In this document: in pieces, positions 1 through 5,024 of the stretch
Numbering within the stretch: position 1 is the first letter of the stretch
How the letters are laid out: each line of letters starts with the position of its first letter
Assembly (NCBI GenBank): GCA_027050975.1
Contig: JALUAR010000070.1
Span: forward strand, 1-5,045
DNA from: Thermodesulfovibrio sp.
Lineage (GTDB): Bacteria > Nitrospirota > Thermodesulfovibrionia > Thermodesulfovibrionales > JdFR-85
Length of the DNA stretch: 5,045 bases
Direction of reading: 5' to 3'
Translations under genes and position numbers: made by a program
The notes under the pieces: model-generated
Database searches by the model: none
What the model saw: only the letters and a program-made list of their open reading frames with translations
What the model was told of the DNA's origin: nothing

Positions 1-211
1 GTGAGGAGGTACTGGTAAAGGCCAAACCGTCTCTTGTTATTGCTATCAGGTTCTGAACGAAATAACCACCCATTAAGACCATGGCAAGCAATACACCTCC
101 GAATGAAAACATTCCTGCAAGCTCTTTGCTTCTTGGAACCTGTCCCTCTTCACGAGCCTTCTGCCGTCTTCGCGGTGTTGGTTGTTGAGTTTTTTCCTGA
201 TCGTCAGCCAT
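1..211 (-). CDS. flhB: FlhB, flagellar export switch protein, N-terminal part only (runs off left edge)
   Basis: FlhB is the membrane component of the flagellar type III export gate that switches substrate specificity from rod/hook to filament proteins. Only the first 70 codons are in the window, reading leftward from the ATG at 211. The visible N-terminus shows the family signature: an EKTQQPTPRRRQKAREEGQ stretch (residues 6-24) followed by PRSKEL, typical of FlhB/SctU proteins, then a first membrane segment at about residues 33-55. The cytoplasmic C-terminal domain with the self-cleaving NPTH loop lies outside the window, so intactness cannot be judged. The start lies one base after the fliR stop. 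A strong GGAGG (220-224, minus strand) sits 8 nt upstream, inside the last codons of fliR, so translation is probably coupled. It is the last gene of the visible operon. Confidence 0.95.
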   Translation of the reverse strand, partial: MADDQEKTQQPTPRRRQKAREEGQVPRSKELAGMFSFGGVLLAMVLMGGYFVQNLIAITRDGLAFTSTSS

Positions 212-212
212 C

Positions 213-965
213 TTATCTGCCTCCGATAAGAATCAGATTGTTAAAATAGTTCCTCATATCAAAAATATAATTACCAAAAAAAATAAAAAAGAAGGGAATA
301 CCCAGAATTAAAACAACATAACCAAGAGAGATATACAGAGGATAGGCAACAAAGAATATATTAAATTGAGGTATTAACTTATACAAAACACCAAGTAGTA
401 TATTAGTAATCATAACCACTGCAATAATGGGTGCAGCAATCTTCAGGGCTATCTCAAAGATTCTTCCGCTCAGCATTATTCCCGCCCTTACAAGCTCCTT
501 TATGTCAGCTCCACCAACAGGAATGTAGTGGAAGCTTGAAACCACAGCATAGATAAAATAATGATGTCCATTAAGACTCAAAAACAGCAGCATTGCAATC
601 AGACTGTACAGTCTCGTAAGCTCTGTTGACTGACCGATCTCAGGGTTAAAGACCGTTGCAATAGACAGTCCCATTGTAGTGCTCATTATCTGCCCTCCTG
701 CATCAATGGCATAGAAGAGAAACCTCACTGTCAGGGCGATAACAAAGGAGAAAATCATCTCCCTGAGTAGAATCATTGCAATATCATTTCCATCGAATCC
801 GATGTTAACCACAGGTGTTATAACAAGAGAGACGGCAAGAATCAGACCGATTCTAAACTGCATAGGCGTAAGCTTACTTCCGAAAAAGGGAAGAAAAAGC
901 AGTATCATACTTACTCTCATCAGTACGAAAAGGAATGTGATAATTTCTTTTGTCTCAATGCTCAT
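213..965 (-). CDS. fliR: FliR, flagellar export gate membrane protein
   Basis: FliR is an integral membrane subunit of the flagellar type III export gate. In the family it assembles with FliP and FliQ into the helical FliP5Q4R1 channel. The 250-residue product has the usual length and about six hydrophobic stretches (roughly residues 8-27, 38-54, 63-86, 120-142, 171-193, 203-230). Family landmarks are LPFFGSKLTP near residue 25, DAGGQIMS near 88, FNPEIGQST near 106, LNGHH near 131 and a KLIPQFNIFFVAYPLYI stretch near 196. The ATG at 965 is preceded by AAGGTGA, which overlaps the fliQ stop codon. The gap to fliQ is 4 bases and the gap to flhB is 1 base. No truncation or frameshift is visible. 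Confidence 0.97.
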   Translation of the reverse strand: MSIETKEIITFLFVLMRVSMILLFLPFFGSKLTPMQFRIGLILAVSLVITPVVNIGFDGNDIAMILLREMIFSFVIALTVRFLFYAIDAGGQIMSTTMGLSIATVFNPEIGQSTELTRLYSLIAMLLFLSLNGHHYFIYAVVSSFHYIPVGGADIKELVRAGIMLSGRIFEIALKIAAPIIAVVMITNILLGVLYKLIPQFNIFFVAYPLYISLGYVVLILGIPFFFIFFGNYIFDMRNYFNNLILIGGR

Positions 966-969
966 AATA

Positions 970-1239
970 TCACCTTATGTAAGACGGAATATTCAGAATC
1001 AGTCTTCTTGTAAAGTCCACAAGCACACTCTCAATCCAGGGAAGAAAGAGAAATATACATAAAAAAACAGCAATAATCTTTGGCACAAAGGTGATGGTAA
1101 ACTCCTGTATCTGGGTAATAGCCTGGAAAAAACTCACTACCACTCCCACTAACAGACTCACCAATAGAACAGGCCCCGACACAATCAGCACGGTTCTGAA
1201 GACCTCAACCGTTATATCTCTGAGTATCTCTCCGGTCAT
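970..1239 (-). CDS. fliQ: FliQ, flagellar export gate membrane protein
   Basis: FliQ is the small two-helix subunit of the flagellar export gate and packs around the FliP ring. The 89-residue product matches the normal family length. It has two membrane segments (about residues 17-37 and 53-70) joined by the conserved loop QAITQIQEFTITFVPK at residues 39-54, which is diagnostic for FliQ/SctS. The ATG at 1239 overlaps the fliP stop in an ATGA arrangement. An AGGAG (1246-1250) sits 6 nt upstream inside the fliP 3' end, so this start is well supported. The first 14 bases of the gene, ATGACCGGAGAGAT, are identical to the first 14 bases of fliO. Confidence 0.97.
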   Translation of the reverse strand: MTGEILRDITVEVFRTVLIVSGPVLLVSLLVGVVVSFFQAITQIQEFTITFVPKIIAVFLCIFLFLPWIESVLVDFTRRLILNIPSYIR

Positions 1240-1976
1240 ACAAAACTCCTAACCAGCGAACCTATCATTAAATTCCATCCGTCAACCAGTACAAACAGTA
1301 GCAGCTTAAAGGGCAGGGAGATAATCACAGGCGGCAGCATCATCATACCCAGTGACAAAAGCACACTTGCAACAACCATATCTATTACAAGAAAAGGCAG
1401 ATATATCAGAAAGCCTATCTCAAAGGCAGTTCTGAGTTCACTGATTGCAAATGCTGGAACCACAATCCTCAAAGGCAGCTCGTCAGGACTTTTCACCTTC
1501 TTCTCCATACCCGATATCTTCATGAATAAGGCAAGGTCTTTTTCTCGTGTCTGTTTCAGCATGAACTCCTTAACAGCAGGTTCTGCCCTCTGTAATGCCT
1601 CTCCGAAGGTAATCTCTTCATTGAGATAAGGGGTTATTGCATTGGTCTGTACGGATTGAACCACTGGCGACATAACAAAGAGGGTCAGAAAAAGTGATAG
1701 CCCGATCAGCACTGGATTCGGAGGAATCTGCTGTCCTCCGATTGCCTGACGGAGAAAAGCCAGAACAACCACTATCCTGGTAAAAGAGGTAAACATTACC
1801 AGAATAGCAGGTATAAGAGAAAGGAGAGTAAGAAGAATAAACAGGTTAATCAGAGAACTGTCAATCTCCTTGAGATCAAAACCTGCAGACACTCCAGGCA
1901 GCAGTACAGTCGTGATTAAAACTACAACAGACAGGTAACGTGGTTTTATAGATAGTTTACGATTCAACATTCTCAC
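1236..1976 (-). CDS. fliP: FliP, flagellar export gate membrane protein
   Basis: FliP forms the five-subunit core ring of the flagellar type III export pore in the inner membrane. The 246-residue product (244 from the alternative start) carries a cleavable-looking signal peptide: a basic start, a hydrophobic core at about residues 15-28, and a likely cut after VSA-31. The family hallmarks follow: FTSFTRIVVVLAFLRQA (62-78), GGQQIPPNPVLIGL (80-93), FVMSPV (100-105), a large periplasmic loop, and further membrane segments at about 185-215 and 222-245 with LPFKLLLFVLVDGW. The longest reading starts at GTG 1976 and overlaps fliO by 20 bases. An ATG at 1970 in the same frame (overlap 14) is equally plausible. 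Neither has a clear, well-spaced Shine-Dalgarno, so coupling to fliO translation is likely. The stop overlaps fliQ by 4 bases. Confidence 0.97.
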   Translation of the reverse strand: MRMLNRKLSIKPRYLSVVVLITTVLLPGVSAGFDLKEIDSSLINLFILLTLLSLIPAILVMFTSFTRIVVVLAFLRQAIGGQQIPPNPVLIGLSLFLTLFVMSPVVQSVQTNAITPYLNEEITFGEALQRAEPAVKEFMLKQTREKDLALFMKISGMEKKVKSPDELPLRIVVPAFAISELRTAFEIGFLIYLPFLVIDMVVASVLLSLGMMMLPPVIISLPFKLLLFVLVDGWNLMIGSLVRSFV

Positions 1977-2310
1977 CCACTCTGTTGAGCCAATCTTTTT
2001 TTAACAGCCCCTTAAGAGACCTGAGATGTTGAATATTGTTTTTAATCGTTGTCAATTCCGTATCAATGCTATCCTCATCTATGGTTTTCAGCAGTTTAAG
2101 ATCATTGGGGGTTATACCTATAAGGAGAATCTCCTTTCCAGCCTTTACAACGGCAATGCCCCTTCTGGGACCGAGACTCAAATAGCCAAGGGTCTGCAAA
2201 AGTCCTGAGGTTGCGCTCTGGGTCCTGCTCTGTATTATCCTTGCCGAAATAAGGATAAAGCCCACCACAACCACTAAAGCGAATAATATCTTTACAATCT
2301 CTCCGGTCAT
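1957..2310 (-). CDS. fliO: FliO, flagellar export gate assembly protein
   Basis: FliO helps assemble the FliP ring of the flagellar export gate and is not part of the final pore. The 117-residue product has a single N-terminal membrane helix (about residues 6-25). It is followed by a small cytoplasmic domain with the FliO-like pattern LGYLSLGPRRGIAVVKAGKE (41-60) and ILLIGITPNDLKLL (61-74). FliO is poorly conserved, so the call rests on this pattern plus its position between fliN and fliP. The ATG at 2310 overlaps the fliN stop as ATGA. Upstream there is only a distant AGGGTG, so translation is probably by reinitiation from fliN. The 3' end overlaps fliP by 14 or 20 bases, depending on the fliP start. 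Confidence 0.9.
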   Translation of the reverse strand: MTGEIVKILFALVVVVGFILISARIIQSRTQSATSGLLQTLGYLSLGPRRGIAVVKAGKEILLIGITPNDLKLLKTIDEDSIDTELTTIKNNIQHLRSLKGLLKKDWLNRVGENVES

Positions 2311-2669
2311 CTCAGCTGTTTCACCCTTTCTACAGGACTGATTATATCGGTTAACCTGACACCGAACTTTTCATTGACCACCACAACCTCTCCCCTGGCA
2401 ATGAGTTTATTATTGACAAGAACCTCCATGGGTTCACCTGCCAACTTTTCCAGCTCAATCACAGAGCCCTGCCCCAGCTGGAGCAGTTCCTGAATGAGCA
2501 TCTTTGTTCGGCCCAGTTCCACGGTAACTTCCAGAGGGATATCCAGGATAAAATCGATGTCCCTTCCGGATGAACCATCTCCGTTTTCCTGTTTTAATTC
2601 GTCAAAGGATGCCTCCTGAAGATTGTCCTCCTTTTTAATACCATCATCTTTTACCATAGACTCACCCAT
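2307..2669 (-). CDS. fliN: FliN, flagellar motor switch C-ring protein
   Basis: FliN forms the base of the cytoplasmic C-ring with FliM, takes part in rotation switching and docks the export ATPase complex. The 120-residue product has a polar, acidic, low-complexity N-terminus (residues 1-36). A SpoA/FliN domain spans about 38-114, with DIPLEVTVELGRTKM (43-57), ELLQLGQGSVIELEKLAGEP (61-80), NNKLIARGEVVVVNEKFGVR (86-105) and a final ISPVERVK. Its length is that of ordinary FliN and it lacks a CheC-like domain, so it is not the FliY type of Bacillus-like bacteria. The ATG at 2669 has AAGGAG (2678-2683) 8 nt upstream. A second in-frame ATG occurs four codons later but is less well placed. It lies 16 bases after fliM, the largest gap in the operon, and overlaps fliO by 4. 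Confidence 0.97.
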   Translation of the reverse strand: MGESMVKDDGIKKEDNLQEASFDELKQENGDGSSGRDIDFILDIPLEVTVELGRTKMLIQELLQLGQGSVIELEKLAGEPMEVLVNNKLIARGEVVVVNEKFGVRLTDIISPVERVKQLR

Positions 2670-2685
2670 AACCTTGCTCCTTTCC

Positions 2686-3663
2686 TTAACTATTGTTGTT
2701 TTTTACCGGTCTTGTTATCTTTACGGCTTTACTGCCGTTGTGATGACCTGGTAAACAATAGAACTTCGGTACTCCCTCGACCTTAAGAATAAGCTCATCT
2801 TTTACCGATCTTCCCAGGGTGATAACATCTCCTTCTTTAAGATTGAGAATGTCTCGCACCAATAGCTCAGCCGTATCGATCTCCACGGAGATGTTTACAT
2901 ATGCCTGATTTAATAACTCTATGATCCTGTTTAACCATCTGTTATCTACACTTACAGTATCACTGGTAATGCCTGAGTACAGCTTCTCTTTTATTGGTTC
3001 TATCATTGAATAGGGAATACCTACATAAAGCTTTCCTGTAAAGTCTTCCATCTCCACATGAAACTCCACCTTTATAATCACATCTGAGGGTGTCATGATT
3101 GTCACAAACTGAGGATTCGTCTCAGATGCACCTATCTCTGTTTTTATCTCACAGAGCCCCTTCCATGCCTTTTCAAATTCAACAAGAGAGAGATCGAGGA
3201 GCTTATTTATTAGTCTCTGTTCCACTGCAGTAAAGCTTCTTCCCTCTGTCTTGACATGACTTGCCTTGTTGCCCCCGAAGAAGTACTCAACCATTGCAAA
3301 TACGAAGGGAGCCTCATAAATCATTAGTGCAAAGCCTTTAAGAGGTTTCATTCTGAACATGTTTATACTTGATGGAAGAGGTATATTCTTCATGAACTCA
3401 CCGAACTTCATCATCGTAACACCCTGGACGGAGACATCAACAAACTTCTTAAGAAAGTTTGAAAGACTGACCCTCATCAACCGGGCAAACCTCTCGTTAA
3501 CACTCTCGAGTCCCGGCATCCTTCCCCTGATGATCCTCTCCTGGCTGGTGAGATCATAGGGGCGGATATCCTCAGGAGGTTCCTGAGGTTCGGTCTCGAT
3601 TTCACCTTCCTGCATGCCCTTTAACAGGGCATCAACTTCATCCTGTGAAAGAATATCGCTCAT
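2686..3663 (-). CDS. fliM: FliM, flagellar motor switch protein
   Basis: FliM is the middle C-ring protein; phosphorylated CheY binds it to reverse rotation. The 325-residue product has normal length. The N-terminal CheY-binding peptide is present as LSQDEVDALLKGM (residues 5-17), followed by a short acidic, proline-containing linker (18-33). The CheC-like middle domain runs from about 45 to 235 and includes EYFFGGNK (126-133), the usual GG site. The C-terminal SpoA domain (about 250-320) includes LNLKEGDVITLGR and contacts FliN. The intact CheY-binding motif implies a chemotaxis-controlled motor. The ATG at 3663 overlaps the fliL stop as ATGA. I see no good Shine-Dalgarno ahead of it, so it probably depends on fliL translation. 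A short perfect hairpin lies in the linker-coding part. Confidence 0.98.
   Translation of the reverse strand: MSDILSQDEVDALLKGMQEGEIETEPQEPPEDIRPYDLTSQERIIRGRMPGLESVNERFARLMRVSLSNFLKKFVDVSVQGVTMMKFGEFMKNIPLPSSINMFRMKPLKGFALMIYEAPFVFAMVEYFFGGNKASHVKTEGRSFTAVEQRLINKLLDLSLVEFEKAWKGLCEIKTEIGASETNPQFVTIMTPSDVIIKVEFHVEMEDFTGKLYVGIPYSMIEPIKEKLYSGITSDTVSVDNRWLNRIIELLNQAYVNISVEIDTAELLVRDILNLKEGDVITLGRSVKDELILKVEGVPKFYCLPGHHNGSKAVKITRPVKNNNS
3570..3588. repeat. Perfect 8-bp hairpin inside fliM
   Basis: CCTCAGGA (3570-3577) and TCCTGAGG (3581-3588) are perfect inverted copies around a 3-base loop. The hairpin lies about 75 bases into fliM, in codons for the linker after the CheY-binding motif (EPQEPPE). 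It has no U-tract, so it is not a terminator. It may only reflect the Pro/Glu/Gln codon composition, but in mRNA it would form a stable GC-rich stem. Confidence 0.5.
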
Positions 3664-4166
3664 TGCATTACAAAATCCGTAAAATAGACGTTCTTAAATA
3701 TGTCTCTGCCAGTTGCCGAGTTTGCACGCATCAGGAGTTCGTCCTTTAACTGAAACTTTCCCTCAGGTGTGGATAATGAGTCTGCCGATTTGCTGCTTAT
3801 AAGCGTAATGATGGCATCTCTTATCTGCGGCACCCTTGCCTCTGCAAGCTTTTCATACTTCTGATCAATCAACTCCAGCTTGATTGTGATTTTTAGAAAC
3901 CTTCCCCGGTCAGCAAGATTCACCACAAACGGTTGCAGATCAAAAAGCATGGGCTGTTCTTCCAGGATTATATCTTCCTTTTTCTTCGCCTCTTCAGAGG
4001 CACTCTCTTTTTTAGGTGCAAGAAATTTCGAATAGGCAAAGAATCCTCCTCCGCCCAGGACTGCAAGAGCTACAACTATGATTATGATCAATTTACCCTT
4101 GCCTTTCTTCTTGGCACCCTCTTCTGTGCCCTCTTGCTGGGTCTCGTCTCTTTCTTCTTCTGCCAT
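3660..4166 (-). CDS. fliL: FliL, flagellar basal-body/stator-associated protein
   Basis: FliL is a single-pass inner-membrane protein at the basal body that supports stator function. In the family its periplasmic stomatin/SPFH-like domain forms a ring around MotB. I start it at the ATG at 4166 because GGGAGGA lies just upstream with 5 nt spacing. The frame stays open to a TTG at 4238, but that extension has no ribosome site and is polar, unlike FliL. From 4166 the product has 168 residues: a charged Glu/Lys-rich cytoplasmic tail (1-25), one membrane helix (26-46), a Lys/Glu-rich linker, and a periplasmic domain (about 72-168). That domain contains LQPFVVNLADRGRFLKITI (77-95) and a C-terminal RDIFKNVYFTDFVMQ typical of FliL. 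It is the first gene of the visible operon and overlaps fliM by 4 bases. Confidence 0.95.
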   Translation of the reverse strand: MAEEERDETQQEGTEEGAKKKGKGKLIIIIVVALAVLGGGGFFAYSKFLAPKKESASEEAKKKEDIILEEQPMLFDLQPFVVNLADRGRFLKITIKLELIDQKYEKLAEARVPQIRDAIITLISSKSADSLSTPEGKFQLKDELLMRANSATGRDIFKNVYFTDFVMQ

Positions 4167-4179
4167 AGTGTCCTCCCTT
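4167..4179 (-). promoter_or_regulatory. Strong ribosome binding site of fliL (decides the start)
   Basis: On the minus strand, GGGAGGA followed by CACT precedes the ATG at 4166. The GGAGG core is 5 nt from the start codon. This is the best Shine-Dalgarno in the operon and supports the ATG at 4166 over the upstream TTG at 4238. Confidence 0.85.
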
Positions 4180-4234
4180 GTCGGGTTTTTCTCAGTGTTG
4201 ATAAACTTGCTTCTGCTCTGTAAGTGAGGCTGTA

Positions 4235-4249
4235 TCAAAAAGCGTGCCT
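4235..4249 (-). promoter_or_regulatory. Candidate sigma-54 promoter of the fliL operon
   Basis: The minus strand reads AGGCACGCTTTTTGAT from 4249 to 4234. Against the sigma-54 consensus TGGCACG-N4-TTGCW it keeps GGCACG at -24 and TTG plus a final T at -12, with the correct GG-N10 spacing. The deviations are A for T at the first base and A for C in the -12 GC pair. If used, transcription would begin near 4223, giving a leader of about 57 nt before fliL. Sigma-54 control of early and middle flagellar operons is common in Gram-negative lineages. The -12 mismatch affects a highly conserved base, so this remains a candidate. Confidence 0.45.
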
Positions 4250-4265
4250 ATTTTAAAAGCCGTTA

Positions 4266-4293
4266 ATTTCAAATATTTTTTCTTTCATGTCAA
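4266..4293 (-). promoter_or_regulatory. Alternative sigma-70-like promoter upstream of fliL
   Basis: The minus strand has a perfect -35 hexamer TTGACA (4293-4288), then 16 bases, then TGAAAT (4271-4266), which matches 4 of 6 bases of the -10 consensus. Transcription would begin near 4259. It overlaps the GTCA-N6-TGAC dyad, so an activator or repressor at the dyad would also cover this -35. It competes with the sigma-54 reading of the same region, and the -10 is weak. Confidence 0.3.
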
Positions 4294-4302
4294 CATAATG
4301 AC
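4289..4302. promoter_or_regulatory. GTCA-N6-TGAC dyad, resembles a FleQ-type box
   Basis: The 14-base sequence GTCAACATAATGAC is a palindrome with 4-bp arms and a 6-bp AT-rich spacer. From memory, the Pseudomonas FleQ box is GTCaNTAAAtTGAC, which has the same arms, spacer length and overall size; the central bases differ at three positions. Its centre is about 72 bp upstream of the start predicted from the sigma-54 candidate, a workable distance for an enhancer-binding protein. Four-base arms can arise by chance, so the assignment depends on the context. Confidence 0.35.
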
Positions 4303-4331
4303 TTCTGTATGAAAGGATCTTTATGACAGAA
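4303..4331. repeat. 29-bp imperfect inverted repeat, operator-like
   Basis: The left arm TTCTGTATGAAAG (4303-4315) and right arm CTTTATGACAGAA (4319-4331) pair at 10 of 13 positions around a 3-base centre, GAT. The outer TTCTGT/ACAGAA and inner AAAG/CTTT blocks are perfect and the three mismatches lie together between them, as in a dimeric-regulator operator. No U-run follows either arm, so it is not a typical intrinsic terminator. It lies between the two divergent genes, about 94 bp upstream of the predicted sigma-54 start for fliL and 61 bp before the start of the plus-strand gene. The regulator is unknown. Confidence 0.45.
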
Positions 4332-4352
4332 TTTTGACGTGTATGGTATTGT
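4323..4352 (+). promoter_or_regulatory. Weak candidate promoter of the 4392 gene
   Basis: On the plus strand ATGACA (4323-4328) is followed after 18 bases by TATTGT (4347-4352), which carries an extended -10 TGG in front. Both hexamers are imperfect. A better-looking TTGACG at 4334-4339 has no properly spaced -10, since TATTAA follows only 12 bases later. The -35 overlaps the right arm of the inverted repeat at 4303-4331, so a protein bound there would probably affect this promoter. Confidence 0.25.
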
Positions 4353-4373
4353 ATTAAGTAGGAGTTTCAAACC

Positions 4374-4378
4374 AGGAG
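4374..4378 (+). promoter_or_regulatory. Distant ribosome binding site of the 4392 gene
   Basis: AGGAG at 4374-4378 is the only good Shine-Dalgarno near the ATG at 4392, but it is 13 nt away, longer than usual. No start codon in this frame lies at optimal distance. A second AGGAG occurs 14 bases further upstream (4360-4364) with no start codon suited to it. A weak GAG at 4383-4385 is closer to the start. Confidence 0.4.
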
Positions 4379-4391
4379 ATACGAGCTACTT

Positions 4392-5024
4392 ATGGTTATG
4401 GACAAAGAAAAGGCAATCATAGATTTTGCAGAGTGGTTTCTAAAAGAACTTACTGACAGATGCGTCCGTTCCTGCGGAAAGGCTATGGGCTCATTGGAGT
4501 TACCTGTCTTTAAAAAGTTTCTGAGCTACAGGGTCTCAAGAGAACTCGAGTTCTATAAGGAATGTCTTGGCACTGCTTCGGCATTGCATGAACACAATCT
4601 TAAACTCTCTAAAGAAGATATTATGGAACTGATAGAGACCAGCAAGATTTTAGACAAAAAACTGCTGAGAGACATTCGACTTCTTCCCCTGAGAATAGAT
4701 TTTAATTACAAACAGATAACACCCCTCAGGGCTGAACGGGCAGAGAAACAGGTAAAACTCTTTATCGGATTCCTCTCTGTAGAAACAGCGGAGAACTACC
4801 CCCAGATGGTTCAGCAGTCCTTTTCAAAGACAGAGTATCTGGATATTAATAATGATATACTTGAACTTTATACCGAGGAGGCATTTATTATAAACTCTAC
4901 AATTAAGAGCATTATAAAGATTGATTCCGAAACACTGGCACATAAAATGTACTGCATGATGCTGGATGTGGGGTTTTCTCTCAACAGAGAGATTGCAGAA
5001 GAGATTTACGGCACAAAGCAATGA
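4392..5024 (+). CDS. Uncharacterised 210-residue protein, divergent from the flagellar operon
   Basis: I do not recognise this family. The product has 210 residues and no signal peptide or membrane segment, so it is probably cytoplasmic. Composition is rich in Leu, Glu, Lys and Ile, and the amphipathic spacing suggests a mostly helical protein. Visible details are a CxxxC pair (C24, C28) in DRCVRSCGK, further cysteines at 58 and 188, a basic stretch RLLPLRID near 96-103, and an acidic run LDINNDILELYTEE (150-163). The start may be the ATG at 4392 or the ATG two codons later (4398); the nearest AGGAG is 13 nt before the first. The frame is open for its whole length with codon use like its neighbours, so it looks like a real gene. 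It shares the intergenic region with fliL, and its stop overlaps the next start (ATGA). Position alone does not make it a flagellar protein. Confidence 0.85.
   Translation: MVMDKEKAIIDFAEWFLKELTDRCVRSCGKAMGSLELPVFKKFLSYRVSRELEFYKECLGTASALHEHNLKLSKEDIMELIETSKILDKKLLRDIRLLPLRIDFNYKQITPLRAERAEKQVKLFIGFLSVETAENYPQMVQQSFSKTEYLDINNDILELYTEEAFIINSTIKSIIKIDSETLAHKMYCMMLDVGFSLNREIAEEIYGTKQ

Noticed and set aside
802..1062. 86-codon plus-strand open frame across fliR and fliQ
   Set aside because: Antisense to two unambiguous flagellar genes; the peptide shows no family features. Similar plus-strand frames at 34-249, 2026-2208, 3359-3559 and 3933-4223 were rejected for the same reason.
4167..4238. Extension of fliL to a TTG start at 4238, adding 24 residues
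   Set aside because: The extension has no ribosome site and no FliL character, while the ATG at 4166 has a strong GGGAGGA at proper spacing. The extension would also cover the predicted sigma-54 transcript start.
4232..4255. Sigma-28 (FliA) promoter reading of the minus strand, TAAA ... TTTGATAC
   Set aside because: The TAAA and the GATA-like -10 are about 12 bases apart instead of 15, and the GCC of the GCCGATAA consensus is missing.
4231..4260. Possible terminator from GGCT ... AGCC flanking the sigma-54 candidate
   Set aside because: Only four bases pair around a loop of more than 20, with no U-run. There is also no upstream gene to terminate, because the region lies between two diverging starts.
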